From Saccharopolyspora erythraea NRRL 2338 (GTDB lineage Bacteria; Actinomycetota; Actinomycetes; Mycobacteriales; Pseudonocardiaceae), in the NCBI RefSeq assembly GCF_000062885.1, contig NC_009142.1:5445584-5509583 (forward strand): 64,000 nucleotides of DNA, in the 5' to 3' direction. The stretch's first letter is position 1, and every line of letters begins with the position of its first letter. The position numbers and the translations under genes are program-made. The notes under the pieces are model-generated. The model saw only the letters and a program-made list of their open reading frames with translations, was not told the origin of the DNA and did no database searches. Below are positions 17,880-27,367 of the stretch, piece by piece.

Positions 17880-19118
17880 GTGACCGATACTTCTGGAGTG
17901 ACTGATCTAGAAATAGATTCCCCTCCTCGCCGCGGTAAAGGTCCGCCGGAGGCGCGGCTCCCGTGGGCGCCCTTGCTGGTGATGGCGCTGACCGGGTTCG
18001 TGATCATCATGACCGAGACCGCCCCCGCCGGCCTCCTGCCGCAACTGGCATCCGGGCTCAGGATCAGCGAGGCCCTCGCCGGGCAGCTGGTCAGCGCCTA
18101 CGCCCTGGGTACCGTGCTCGCGGCCGTCCCGGCGATCCGGCTCACCGAGCGGATCAGCCGCAAACCCCTGCTGCTGATCGGGATAGGCGGCTTCGCCGCG
18201 GCGAACGCGGTGACCGCGCTGGCCGGTGGCTTCGCCGTCGCGCTCGGCGCGCGGTTCGTCGCGGGGGCGTTCTCCGGCCTGCTCTGGGGGATGATCGCTT
18301 ACGCCCGTGCGATCGTCCCGCCGTCGCGAGCCGGGAGCGGACTGGCGGTCGCCATGGTCGGTACACCGATCGCGCTGTCGATCGGCACGCCGCTGGGCAG
18401 CCTCGCCGGGGCGATGGTGGGCTGGCGCTGGACTTTCGCGGCGCTGTCGATGATCGCCGTGGGGCTCATCTGCTGGGCCCTCGTCGCCGTGCCGAACCGG
18501 CCCGGGCGCAGCACCGCCGAGCGGACCCCGGTGCTGCGGGTGCTGGGCATCCGCGGAGTCGCTCCGGTGCTGCTCGTCGTGTTCACCTGGATGCTCGGGC
18601 ACAACATCCTCTACACCTACATCGCGCCCTACCTGGCGTAGGTGCAGGTGCCCGGCCGGGTCGACCTGGTGCTGCTGCTGTTCGGCCTGGCCGCACTCGC
18701 AGGGATCTGGTTCACGGGGCGCATCATCGACCGCGCGCTGCGCCGTCTCGTCCTCGCCGGGCTGACCGTGTTCGGTCTCGCCGCGCTGTCGCTCGGGCTG
18801 GGCGGCGCGACTCCGCCACTGTTCTACCTCGCGATCGTCCTGTGGGGACTGGCCTTCGGCGGTGCCGCCACCCAGCTCCAGACCGCCTCCGCCGACGCGG
18901 CCGGACACGAGGCCGACCTCGCGCAGGCGATGCTGACCGCCGTGTTCAACCTCGCCATCTTCGGCGGGGGCGCCCTCGGCGCGGCACTGCTGGACACCGT
19001 CGGCCCGGCCGCGTTCCCGTGGGCGGTGCTCGCCCTCGCCGCCGTCGCCTCGATCACCGCGCTGAGCGCCCGTGGGCACGGCTTCCCGCCAGGCCCACGA
19101 CCCTCCACCGACCGATAG
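17880..19118 (+). pseudogene. MFS transporter interrupted by an in-frame TAG
   Basis: Major facilitator of the AraJ/PbuE drug-efflux type. The frame from a GTG at 17880 encodes six or seven transmembrane helices (MALTGFVIIMTETAPAGLLP, LVSAYALGTVLAAVPA, GMIAYARAIVPPSRAG) up to IAPYLA, then meets TAG at 18639-18641. The very next codons, in the same frame, continue the transporter (VPGRVDLVLLLFGLAALAG, then four or five more helices) to 19118. No shift is involved, so a single base change explains it. It could be a real pseudogene, a sequencing error, or two half-transporters made by reinitiation at the GTG just after the stop. Confidence 0.8.
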
Positions 19119-19126
19119 GAGAAGTA

Positions 19127-20059
19127 ATGCGCACACCCACGGACACCCCGACCGGATTCGGCTCCGCGACCGGAGTCCCCGGCTTGCCCGAGGGATTCAC
19201 CGACACGTTCACCAGCGCGCTCGTCGACGTCGACGGCGTCCGGCTGCACACCGTCAGCGGCGGCGACGGCCCGCCCCTGCTGCTGGTCGGCGGCTGGCCG
19301 CAGTTCTGGTACCAGTGGCGGCTGGTCATGCCGGCGCTCGCCGAGCACTTCACCGTGATCGCCGTCGATCCCCGCGGCAGCGGGCTGTCGGACAAGCCCG
19401 ACACCGGGTACGACTCGACCACCTCCGCCGCGGAGTTCCACCGGCTGATGCAGATCCTCGGCCACGACCGCTTCTCGATGATCGGCCACGACATCGGCAT
19501 GTGGACCGGCTACGCGATGGCCGCCGACCACCCGGGCCCGATCGAGCGGATGGTCCTGGTCGACGCGATCGTCCCGGGCGTCTCGCCGTCCCCGCCGCTG
19601 CTCGGGGACCGGCGCACCAGCGACTTCCTCTGGCACTTCAACTTCAACCGGGCCCACGGCGTCAACGAAGAGCTCGTCGCCGGGCGGGAGGACGTCTACT
19701 TCGGACACCAGTTCAGGACCAAGGCCGCGCATCCGGCCGCGATCGCCCCCGAAGCCGTCGAAACCTACGTGCGGGCGATGCGGCTGCCCGGAGCGCTCAA
19801 AGCGAGCTTCGAGTACTACCGGGCCATCGACGACATCATGGAACAGACCCGCACTCGACTGCGGCAGAAGATCAGCACACCGGTGCTCGCCGTGGCCGGC
19901 GACGCCCTCGGCGGCGAGAACATGGCCGACGAGGTGAACGCCCTCGCCTCCGAGGTCACCGACGTCGTCGTGATCGAGAACTGCGGGCACTACGTCCCCG
20001 AGGAGGCACCACAGGCCCTCCTCGACGCCGCCCTGCCGTTCCTGCTCCGGCGGAGCTGA
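19127..20059 (+). CDS. Alpha/beta hydrolase, epoxide hydrolase-like
   Basis: Cytosolic alpha/beta-fold hydrolase, 310 residues. It has the epoxide hydrolase/haloacid dehalogenase-like oxyanion region VGGWPQFWYQWRLVMPAL, an Asp nucleophile in MIGHDIGMWTGY rather than Ser, and the catalytic His in ENCGHYVPEEAP. The ATG at 19127 follows TAGGAGAAGTA, a good ribosome site, nine bases after the MFS stop, so it is co-transcribed with the transporter and probably under TetR control. Substrate unknown. Confidence 0.88.
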   Translation: MRTPTDTPTGFGSATGVPGLPEGFTDTFTSALVDVDGVRLHTVSGGDGPPLLLVGGWPQFWYQWRLVMPALAEHFTVIAVDPRGSGLSDKPDTGYDSTTSAAEFHRLMQILGHDRFSMIGHDIGMWTGYAMAADHPGPIERMVLVDAIVPGVSPSPPLLGDRRTSDFLWHFNFNRAHGVNEELVAGREDVYFGHQFRTKAAHPAAIAPEAVETYVRAMRLPGALKASFEYYRAIDDIMEQTRTRLRQKISTPVLAVAGDALGGENMADEVNALASEVTDVVVIENCGHYVPEEAPQALLDAALPFLLRRS

Positions 20060-20248
20060 GCCTCCGGCCCGCGTGCGGCGCGATCACCGCGCTGCACGCG
20101 GGAGGCCACTACGGGTACGACCACCATTGCAGCCACATCGGCCGCTCTTGCCTGTTACCGGAACGTTTGGGGCAATCGTTGCGACCATCGTTTGGGTAGC
20201 ATGGCCGCGGAAAGGGTCGACCTGTCAGCAATGAGTGGCTGGTGAGAA

Positions 20249-21271
20249 GTGGGTACGGTGGCCGGGCAGTTCTCGTACGAAAGCCCCAACGCTTTCATGT
20301 CACCAGTCGCGTCTGCCAGCGTGCTTGAGCGAGCCGAGCAACTCGTCCACCTGCTTCGCGACCTCGTGAGATGCGACGCGGTGATGTTGACGGCTTCGAA
20401 TCCGTTCGCACCGACTCCGCAGCACGAGCTGCTCGCCGCCGACGGCTACTCGGACGCGGCACTCAGGCGGCTTCTGGACGACTTCGTTCCGGACACGGAG
20501 AATCCGGCTTTCCACCTCGTTCGCAACAGGGTCCGTTCGGCGCTCCGCTGGTCGGATCTGGCGCGTGATTGGAACATCCGGTTCGCCGTGACGTCCATCG
20601 CTGAGCAGCACCTGATTCCCGCCGGGTTCCATGAAGGTCTCACGTCTTCTTTGTCGTTGCCCGACGGTTCTCATGTCGGCGCCGTTCACATGAACTGGAG
20701 CACGTCCCGTGCGGCCACGGACGACAGGCGACGAACCGTTGAGCAATTTCGCCCACTACTTGCCGGAACCAGCGATCTCTTGCAGCCTTACCGCGTTCTC
20801 GCGGACGAGGTGTACGGCGACGCGCACGTCGCATTGATCGGGGCCGGTCTCGAGCAACGCATTCCCGGCCGGGACGTCGGTCCGATTCTCCGCTCGGAGG
20901 GACCGTTGTGGCCACTGCTTCTGACGTCGGTTCCGCACAGGGACGGCCGCTACATCTGGATCGACGAGGCCGGGACGTTCCATCGAATCGATCTGACCCG
21001 GTGCGCGGGAGCAACGGTGCTCGTGGCCGAGCGTGAGACGCCTGCGCCCTACGACCTCACCGTGCGAGAACTGCAGATCGTCACGCTCCTCGCTGTCGGC
21101 GCCAGCAACCCCGAGATCGCCGATGCTCTCGTCGTAAGCCGGCGCACGGTCTCGACCCATGTCGAGCACATCCTGGCGAAGCTCGCAGTGGCGTCCCGTG
21201 CGGAGGTAGCTGCGCTGGCCGCCCGGGAAGGTCTGCGCTTTATTCAACGCAGCGCTCATTCGTCGCTCTGA
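20249..21271 (+). CDS. LuxR-family transcriptional regulator
   Basis: Regulator of 340 residues with a C-terminal LuxR HTH: LTVRELQIVTLLAVGASNPE then IADALVVSRRTVSTHVEHIL. The N-terminal 250 residues are not a response-regulator receiver (no phospho-Asp pocket) and lack a Walker motif; they look like a GAF-like sensor module. Starts with GTG; another GTG three codons later is possible. It is placed between two alpha/beta hydrolase genes on the same strand and may control the one downstream. Confidence 0.87.
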   Translation: MGTVAGQFSYESPNAFMSPVASASVLERAEQLVHLLRDLVRCDAVMLTASNPFAPTPQHELLAADGYSDAALRRLLDDFVPDTENPAFHLVRNRVRSALRWSDLARDWNIRFAVTSIAEQHLIPAGFHEGLTSSLSLPDGSHVGAVHMNWSTSRAATDDRRRTVEQFRPLLAGTSDLLQPYRVLADEVYGDAHVALIGAGLEQRIPGRDVGPILRSEGPLWPLLLTSVPHRDGRYIWIDEAGTFHRIDLTRCAGATVLVAERETPAPYDLTVRELQIVTLLAVGASNPEIADALVVSRRTVSTHVEHILAKLAVASRAEVAALAAREGLRFIQRSAHSSL

Positions 21272-21447
21272 CCTACGGCTGGAGAACCTTGGCAGGGCGC
21301 GCTGACACGGCCACGGGTCACGAAGGACCCAGATACGTCAGCTGACCGATGTCGCCGAGGCGGAAGCCGAACCTAGACTCGCCGCCGTCTACATCCTGCG
21401 ATGCCAACGCCAGGTCTCAGAGATTCCCTGCACTGGAGGAGCAATCC

Positions 21448-22335
21448 ATGAGCAATGTCGAGCAAACCGTCGAGATCCCGCACCTGGGCGGTTCGACCGT
21501 CGGATACACCTTCGGCAGGCCGTACGACCCCGCACTCCCGACGCTGGTCCTGATCAACTCGTACACCACCTCGGCCGAGCTGTTCCGGCCGCAGTTCGCC
21601 GACACGGCGCTCGGGTCCGCGGCCAACCTGCTCGCCATCGAGCCCTACGGGCACGGCCGCACGAGGTCCACGTACCAGCACTTCACCTACTGGGACAGCG
21701 CGGTCGCGAACCTGCAGGTCCTCGCTGCCCTCGGGATCGACGGGGCCTTCGTGCTGGGGACCTCGCAGGGCGGCTGGGTGGCGGCGCGCATGGCGCTGCT
21801 CGCCCCGGATGTCGTGAAGGGCCTCATCCCGCTCGGCACGTCGATGGACTTCGAGAGCCCGCGCAGCGTTGACCTGGGCTGTTGGGACGGGGTCGGATTC
21901 AACACACCGACCATCGACGCCCTCGCAGACCCGGTCGGCGAGGACTGGGTCGTGCCGGACGAGTTCGTGGACGGCGTGTTCGACACAGCCATCGGCGGCC
22001 TTCCGGCCGAGGAACGCGCGTTCTGGCTCACCACTTACCGCGCGAACTACGCCGGTGACGCCGGACGCCACCGGCTGCGCGTCAGCACGGTGAACCTGCG
22101 GGACCGCGACGGGCTCCACGGCAGGCTCGACGAGGTGCGCTGCCCCGTCCTGTGGTTGCACGGCACCGCGGACCAGGTGTACTCCGTGGCGAACGCCCAG
22201 GAGGAAATCCAGATGTTCACCCGCTCCCCCGAGGCGCGTCTGGAAGTCATCGAGGGCGGGCAGCACTTCCTGAGCGCCTCGAACCCCCTGGAGGTCGGCT
22301 CCGCGGCGATCGAGTTCGTCAAGCGCTGGGCCTGA
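21448..22335 (+). CDS. Alpha/beta hydrolase (serine type)
   Basis: Cytosolic alpha/beta hydrolase, 295 residues, starting MSNVEQTVEIPHLGGSTVGY. The nucleophile elbow is LGTSQGGWVA (Ser in GxSxG), the acid lies in LWLHGTADQVYSV and the His in EGGQHFLSASNP. It resembles small-molecule ester/lactone hydrolases such as 3-oxoadipate enol-lactonase relatives. GGAGGAG seven bases upstream fixes the start; the open frame extends further upstream without support. Confidence 0.88.
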   Translation: MSNVEQTVEIPHLGGSTVGYTFGRPYDPALPTLVLINSYTTSAELFRPQFADTALGSAANLLAIEPYGHGRTRSTYQHFTYWDSAVANLQVLAALGIDGAFVLGTSQGGWVAARMALLAPDVVKGLIPLGTSMDFESPRSVDLGCWDGVGFNTPTIDALADPVGEDWVVPDEFVDGVFDTAIGGLPAEERAFWLTTYRANYAGDAGRHRLRVSTVNLRDRDGLHGRLDEVRCPVLWLHGTADQVYSVANAQEEIQMFTRSPEARLEVIEGGQHFLSASNPLEVGSAAIEFVKRWA

Positions 22336-22713
22336 CCCGACTCGTGCCGCACCGCCGGCCCCGACTGCCTGTCATCGAACCCGGGTGTGGGTAGGTGGAC
22401 GGGCCTTTGCCGGCGGTCTCGACACCACATCAGATCGACCAGCAAAGGCCCGCACATCGGTGTATCCGCACGTCGACCGGGGATTTTCCCGTAACCAGCC
22501 CGCTACCCCGACGGCCAAAGCCGATCAAGGAACACACGCCGCCGCCAACCGCGTGATCTCGATGTGGGATGGTGTTCCCGAAACCGGTGGGGGTTCGTCG
22601 GCCATGACGCCGACCCACCGAAGGCTGAAGCGTTATCGGCTCTTCCGATCACGTTCACCATGCGGGAGTATCCCTGAAGGCGAAGGCGCCGTGGGGGACC
22701 GCTGGAGGGGCAC
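22336..22713. other. Intergenic region, no gene seen
   Basis: Several short frames overlap here but none has a ribosome site together with actinobacterial codon bias. The stretch contains the inverted repeat listed separately and, at its right end, the GGAGGGG ribosome site of the following GTG-started gene. It probably holds the terminator of the hydrolase gene and the promoter of the three-gene operon. Confidence 0.5.
22401..22451. repeat. Inverted repeat, 10-base perfect arms
   Basis: Arms GGGCCTTTGC (22401-22410) and GCAAAGGCCC (22442-22451) are perfect reverse complements; the bases just inside (GGTC and GACC) also pair with small bulges. The spacer is about 31 bases. It lies 66 bases after the stop of the serine hydrolase, so it could work as a transcription terminator, although no T-run follows. 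The arms also resemble insertion-sequence ends, so it could be a collapsed element. Confidence 0.45.
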
Positions 22714-23871
22714 GTGGCCGCAGAGCCGCAGTTGGAAATCAAAAAACCTCCGCCTCGTCCTGCTCTCACCTCGGTGCTTGCCCTCGGCCTGGTCGGACTC
22801 GTCGTGCTGGTGCTGACGCCCGCCCTGGTCCGATCGGCCCAGCCGGCGCCCGCGGTCACCGTCGTGCGGGGCAAGATGGGCTCGAAGGTCGACTTCTTCC
22901 GCGACACCACGGTCCAGGAGATCCTGCGGCGCAAGAACTTCGAGGTCATCGTCGACAACTCCGGGTCACGCGAGGTCGCCACGCACGACGTCGCTCGCTA
23001 CGACTTCGTGTTCCCCTCCGGCCAGCCGGCAGCCGAGATGATCATGAAAACGAACATGGGCGCCCAGGCCTACGTCCCGTTCGTCAGCCCGATCGTGCTC
23101 GCCACCTACCGGCCCTACGCCGAGGCGCTGCACGAGCTGGGTATCGCCACACCCATGACCCCGGACAGCAACAGCCCGCTGTACTACCGGATCGACGTCA
23201 GCAGGTTCGTCGAGCTCACCGAGCTGGGCACGCGCTGGAACGACATCGGCATCCGCGAGCACGGGATCCAGAACAACAACCTGGTGCTCGCCCACACCTG
23301 CGACGTGTGCCTGTCCAACTCCGGCGGCACCTACCAGGGTTTGATCGCCTACGCCAAGAACGGCGGCAGCGTCGCCTCTTCCGAGGCCGAAGTGGCTGCA
23401 CTCGCCGAGTCGATGAAGCCGCTCTACCGTGCACAGGGCGCGCCCACACCCGACAGGGTTCCCTTCTACCTGTCGCCGGAGGGCAAGCGGATCGCGCCCA
23501 TCGTCGTGATCTACGAGCACCAGTACCTCGCCCACCAGTTGCGGCGCCCCGCGGGACAACCCGACGAGGACCGGGTACTGCTCTACCCCGCCGACCACTT
23601 CGAGACCCAGCCCGCGTTCATCGCGCTCAACGACAACGGCAGGAAGCTCGCCCAGCTGCTGCGCACCGATCCGCAGCTGCGCACGCGGGCGGTGGAACTC
23701 GGTTTCCGCGTGCTCGACGCGGAGCAGGACACCGCGAGCCCGCAGCTGACCCGCCTGCTCAACGACCGCGGAATCGAAGCACCGTCCGCCGGCAACGACC
23801 ACACCCGCGCGTACCTGCCGACACTCGACCTGTTCGAGATGCTCATCACCACGATCGGCGGTTGCCGATGA
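22714..23871 (+). CDS. Membrane-anchored hypothetical protein, binding-protein-like (operon gene 1)
   Basis: A 385-residue protein with a short cytosolic start, one transmembrane helix (residues about 19-40, LGLVGLVVLVLTPALV) and an extracytoplasmic part. From VTVVRGKMGSKVDFFRDTTV onward it reads like a divergent extracellular solute-binding fold (RRKNFEVIVDNSGSRE, then YDFVFPSGQPAAEMI). Two Cys in LAHTCDVCLSNSGG could form a disulfide or metal site; the protein ends in GGCR. GTG start with GGAGGGG. Its stop overlaps the start of the VWA gene, so the genes act together. I do not recognise a named function. Confidence 0.75.
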   Translation: MAAEPQLEIKKPPPRPALTSVLALGLVGLVVLVLTPALVRSAQPAPAVTVVRGKMGSKVDFFRDTTVQEILRRKNFEVIVDNSGSREVATHDVARYDFVFPSGQPAAEMIMKTNMGAQAYVPFVSPIVLATYRPYAEALHELGIATPMTPDSNSPLYYRIDVSRFVELTELGTRWNDIGIREHGIQNNNLVLAHTCDVCLSNSGGTYQGLIAYAKNGGSVASSEAEVAALAESMKPLYRAQGAPTPDRVPFYLSPEGKRIAPIVVIYEHQYLAHQLRRPAGQPDEDRVLLYPADHFETQPAFIALNDNGRKLAQLLRTDPQLRTRAVELGFRVLDAEQDTASPQLTRLLNDRGIEAPSAGNDHTRAYLPTLDLFEMLITTIGGCR

Positions 23872-25484
23872 TGCGGCTGGGCGATCGCGCGGGCTTGCGG
23901 CGTCGCGCCGGGCGTCGAAGGCTTTCCGCCGTTGTCCTGCTCGCCGTCCTCGGCCTGGTCGCCGCGTGCGCGACGCCCTTGCCGCCGCCGCACACGACCC
24001 TGCGGGTGCTCGCCTCGTCCGAACTCGCCGACATGGGCCCGCTACTGGACGACCTGCGCCGCGAAACCGGCATCGAGCTCGTCATGGAGCACCGGGGGAC
24101 CATCGACGCCACCAACGCGCTCAACCCCGGCGACTACCGGCACGACATCGCCTGGCTGTCCACGGACCGCTACTTCGAGCTGAAGCTCAAGCAGATCGGG
24201 TTCACCGGAGAACGGCCGATCAGCAGCAGGTTCATGTTCTCGCCACTGGCGATCGGCGTGAAACCGGCGGTCGCCGAGCTGCTCAGAGCCACCACGACCG
24301 ACCAGCACCTCTCCTGGGCGGACCTGGCCGACCTGTCGGCCATGGGAATGGTCCGCTTCGGGATGGCGGACCCGAAGCACGCGAGCAGCGCGCTCTCCGC
24401 GCTGATCGGAGTCGCAACGGCGGCAGCGGGAACCGGCGGCGCCCTGCGCGAGGAGGACATCAGCTGCGACCGGCTCCGCGGCTTCTTCGCCGGGCGCACC
24501 CTCACCGGGGACACCTCGCGCCGGCTCGCCGACTCCTACGCCGCCAACCAGGACGACGCCGACGCCCTGATCAACTACGAGTCGGTGCTGCTTTCCCTCA
24601 ACGCCAGCGGAAAGCTGCGCGAGCCGCTGGAGATCCTCTACCCGCGCGACGGCATCGTCCTCGCCGACTACCCGATGCTGCTGCTCGATCCGGCGAAGCG
24701 GGACAGCTACGAGGCGGTCGTGAACTGGTTCAAGTCCGAGCAGGGCCAGCGCAAGATCATGGAACGGACGCTGCGCCGCCCGCTGGACAGCCAGGTTCCG
24801 CGCGACCCCCGGTTCGGCGAGTTCAGCACGAACACCCTGTACTTCCCGGAGCGCAAGGAAACGATCGATCGGCTCGCCGCCGAGTACTCCCGACCGCAGT
24901 CGCGCGATCCGTCGCACGTGATATTCGTGCTCGACTTCTCGGCGTCGATGAGCGGGCCGCGAATAGCCGCCCTGCGATCGGCGTTCGCCGGTTTCAGCGG
25001 TGCCGACCCGTCCGCGGTGGGCAAGTTCGTGCGCTTCTACAAGGGCGAGATGGTCACCATCATGCGGTTCGGCGGCCACGTGCTCGACGAGCGGGACTTC
25101 ACCATCACCGGACAAGCCGACCTCAAGGCCGTCCAGGACTACATCGCCGCCGACCGCTTCGACCAGACCACCGGCGTGTGGTCGGCACTGGAGGCCGCCT
25201 ACGCCAAGGCCGCGGCCGCGACCCGGGACCACCCCGAACAGCCCGTCACGATCATGCTGATGACCGACGGCGAGAACAACGCCGGCATCTCCCTGCAGGA
25301 CTTCCTGCGCAACCACCAGGCACGGGACCCCGCGGCGAAGGCCGTGCACACCTACACCGTCCGCTTCGGCGAGGCCAATCCGGGCGAGCTCGACCAGGCG
25401 GCGAGAGCCACCGGCGGCCGCATGGTCGACGCCAACGCGACATCACTTTCCGAGGCGTTCAAGGAGATCCGTGGCTGCCGATAA
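23868..25484 (+). CDS. Lipoprotein with substrate-binding-like and VWA domains (operon gene 2)
   Basis: A 538-residue surface protein. It begins with a lipoprotein signal (VVLLAVLGLVAAC) and an extracellular solute-binding-like domain (TTLRVLASSELADMGPLLDD to about residue 335), followed by a von Willebrand factor A domain with a complete MIDAS start DFSASMS (Asp356, Ser358, Ser360), a conserved Thr in RFDQTTGVWSAL and an Asp in MLMTDGENNAG. It ends FKEIRGCR. The fusion of a binding-protein fold with VWA suggests a metal-dependent adhesive or scaffold role outside the membrane. It overlaps gene 1 by four bases and gene 3 by fourteen. Confidence 0.8.
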   Translation: MMRLGDRAGLRRRAGRRRLSAVVLLAVLGLVAACATPLPPPHTTLRVLASSELADMGPLLDDLRRETGIELVMEHRGTIDATNALNPGDYRHDIAWLSTDRYFELKLKQIGFTGERPISSRFMFSPLAIGVKPAVAELLRATTTDQHLSWADLADLSAMGMVRFGMADPKHASSALSALIGVATAAAGTGGALREEDISCDRLRGFFAGRTLTGDTSRRLADSYAANQDDADALINYESVLLSLNASGKLREPLEILYPRDGIVLADYPMLLLDPAKRDSYEAVVNWFKSEQGQRKIMERTLRRPLDSQVPRDPRFGEFSTNTLYFPERKETIDRLAAEYSRPQSRDPSHVIFVLDFSASMSGPRIAALRSAFAGFSGADPSAVGKFVRFYKGEMVTIMRFGGHVLDERDFTITGQADLKAVQDYIAADRFDQTTGVWSALEAAYAKAAAATRDHPEQPVTIMLMTDGENNAGISLQDFLRNHQARDPAAKAVHTYTVRFGEANPGELDQAARATGGRMVDANATSLSEAFKEIRGCR

Positions 25485-26205
25485 CCCGTGGTTCTGGATC
25501 CTCATGCTCACCGGCGCCGGCCTCGTGGCCGCGGCGGTGGTTCTGCACGTGCGCCGCATGCGCCGCTCCCGCGACATGGCTGGCGTCATCGGCGACCACG
25601 AGATCCTCATGTACCTCAACGAGGCCCTGGTGATGGACATCCTCCAGTACCGCGGCGACGTGCGGGCGCTCAAGAGGCGAGTGGAGCAGTACACCCGGGA
25701 GACCGCGGAGGGACGCGGCGAGGTGAAGAGCAGCTTGTTCAGCATCGTAGGAGGCCGGAACCGGGAAGGCTCGACGACGGAGTCCTTCGAGGCCGAGGAG
25801 TCGCCGATCACCGCGATCCGCAAGGTCGTGCGCGAGCTCGAGAAGGCCGACGCAATCGTCTACGCCGACTTCCACAAAGGCGAGATCCACCCGCACAGGA
25901 CCCTCACAGACAACCCGGCCGGTGTTGCGAAGCTGAGCGACAGCAGGATGCTGCTGTCGATCGACGGGCGCTTCGAGGAGTACGAGGAGGGCGACGGGTC
26001 GGACAAGGACTACGCGCGCCTGCGCGCACCATACCCCTCCGGCAACGCCCATGTCCGGGTCAAGATCACCCGCAGCGGACTCCGCGAGCAGGACGCCCTG
26101 CCGGAGGAAAAGGCGCCGTTCTCGGCCCGTGTGCTCGGCAAGGTGGAGACCTGGGACGAGCAGGCCGGTGTCCTCAAGATGTGGGCGCTCGCGATCTTCC
26201 GCTGA
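25471..26205 (+). CDS. Hypothetical membrane-anchored protein (operon gene 3)
   Basis: A 244-residue protein with one N-terminal transmembrane helix (WFWILMLTGAGLVAAAVVLH) followed by a positively charged RRMRRSRDMAG, so the rest is cytosolic. A helical stretch with LKRRVEQYTRETAEGR may be a coiled coil; the C-terminal part is beta-rich and acidic (FEEYEEGDGSDKDYA). GTG start inside the end of the VWA gene, preceded by AAGGAG. No family recognised. Its tight coupling to two extracytoplasmic proteins suggests it is the inner partner of a membrane-spanning complex. Confidence 0.75.
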   Translation: MAADNPWFWILMLTGAGLVAAAVVLHVRRMRRSRDMAGVIGDHEILMYLNEALVMDILQYRGDVRALKRRVEQYTRETAEGRGEVKSSLFSIVGGRNREGSTTESFEAEESPITAIRKVVRELEKADAIVYADFHKGEIHPHRTLTDNPAGVAKLSDSRMLLSIDGRFEEYEEGDGSDKDYARLRAPYPSGNAHVRVKITRSGLREQDALPEEKAPFSARVLGKVETWDEQAGVLKMWALAIFR

Positions 26206-26288
26206 CCCGGCTCGATCCACGCACGCGCCGGTGGACCTCGGTTGAGGTATCTGGGTCATCCGGTGGAAGCCCCCGTTGAACGCCCGCC

Positions 26289-27212
26289 CTACGATCGTAG
26301 TCGGTGCTCAAGCCACGCTGCCCCAGCCTGCACCGCGCGCTGCCGATACGCCAGCAGGTGATCAGGGCCTTCGGCCAGGCGGCCCCGCTCCCACACCCCC
26401 GTAACCGCCGCGGCGAACGACGTGAGCGCATCCGCCGGTGCCTGCTGCCACGCAGGCAGGCAGGACAGCGTCTTCTCCGCGGCCCGGGGCGTGTGTCCGG
26501 CCAGGATCAGTTGCGGCACCAGAAACGCCAGGTCCAGCCATCCGGCACCACGCACAACCCACGACCAATCGATCACGCGGACCTCTCCGGCGTCATCGAT
26601 GAGCATGTTGTCGGCGCGGAGGTCGGTGTGCAGCAACGTGTCGCCCTCGGTGTGCTCGAGGAACAGCCGCTCGATCCCGGCCAGTGCGGTGGCATGCTGA
26701 CGGGCCCATTCCGAGATCCCCTCCCGAGGTGTCGCGGTCAGCTCGTTCCAGGCGCGGAACTCTCCAGCCAACTCCTCCGAGGCAGTAGCAGCTGCGGGCC
26801 AGGGGCAAGGTGTGAGTACTTCCGATAGGTTTCGCAGCGCCTCGAGTACGGCAGGCACGTCTCGTGACCCTGGCGACAAGTCCGGTTCGCGTCCCCTGAT
26901 GTCGTCGAAGGCCAGTAGCAGCCACCTGTCGACGTCCAGTGACCACCACAAGCGCGGCGCTGCCCGATCCGGCAGCACCGCACAGACCTCGGCCTCGGTC
27001 TGATAGTGCGCTGCCATGCAGTCGCTGTCAGGGATGGCTTTGACAAAGACCCGTCGGCCATCGTCGAGCCTCAAACGTGAAGCAATCCCGGCGGTGTACC
27101 CGCCTGAGCATCTCTGTTCGGACACCACACGGGCGGACCACTTGCCTTCCGCTTGGCGACGAACAGTCCGCGGAAGGTCAACCCAGCTGAGCCGTGACCT
27201 GGCGGGTGCCAT
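26289..27212 (-). CDS. APH-family phosphotransferase
   Basis: Aminoglycoside-phosphotransferase/choline-kinase-like enzyme of about 307 residues. Seen: a nucleotide-lobe Lys in VFVKAIPDSD, the Brenner motif LLHTDLRADNML with catalytic Asp and Asn, and the metal-binding VIDWSWVVRGAGWLDLAFLV. The family includes antibiotic kinases and many metabolic kinases; in this context a resistance role is not supported by any neighbour. The ATG at 27212 has no strong ribosome site and an upstream in-frame GTG may be used. Confidence 0.8.
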   Translation of the reverse strand: MAPARSRLSWVDLPRTVRRQAEGKWSARVVSEQRCSGGYTAGIASRLRLDDGRRVFVKAIPDSDCMAAHYQTEAEVCAVLPDRAAPRLWWSLDVDRWLLLAFDDIRGREPDLSPGSRDVPAVLEALRNLSEVLTPCPWPAAATASEELAGEFRAWNELTATPREGISEWARQHATALAGIERLFLEHTEGDTLLHTDLRADNMLIDDAGEVRVIDWSWVVRGAGWLDLAFLVPQLILAGHTPRAAEKTLSCLPAWQQAPADALTSFAAAVTGVWERGRLAEGPDHLLAYRQRAVQAGAAWLEHRLRS

Positions 27213-27367
27213 GCGATCAGAATCCCACACACGAGCCGCGCCACAGCCGTGATGCCCTCGCTTCGTAGTGGCAACCGACGGATAACCCGCGGGGCCGGGC
27301 ACCACTGAGTCCCTGCGCGCGGTGGCTGGGCCCGGCCATCGGTAGCCGCGGGGCTCGGATGTTCGAA

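Noticed and set aside
17963-19126. Long plus-strand frame upstream of and continuous with the epoxide-hydrolase-like gene
   Set aside because: The part before 19127 is the MFS gene read in another frame; it is Arg-rich and featureless, and a ribosome site marks the real start.
22714-23871. Treating gene 1 of the VWA operon as a standard ABC substrate-binding protein
   Set aside because: It has a transmembrane anchor instead of a lipoprotein signal, and no permease or ATPase genes are adjacent.
26289-27212. Assigning the APH-family gene as antibiotic self-resistance
   Set aside because: The family is broad, and no aminoglycoside or related biosynthetic genes are nearby.
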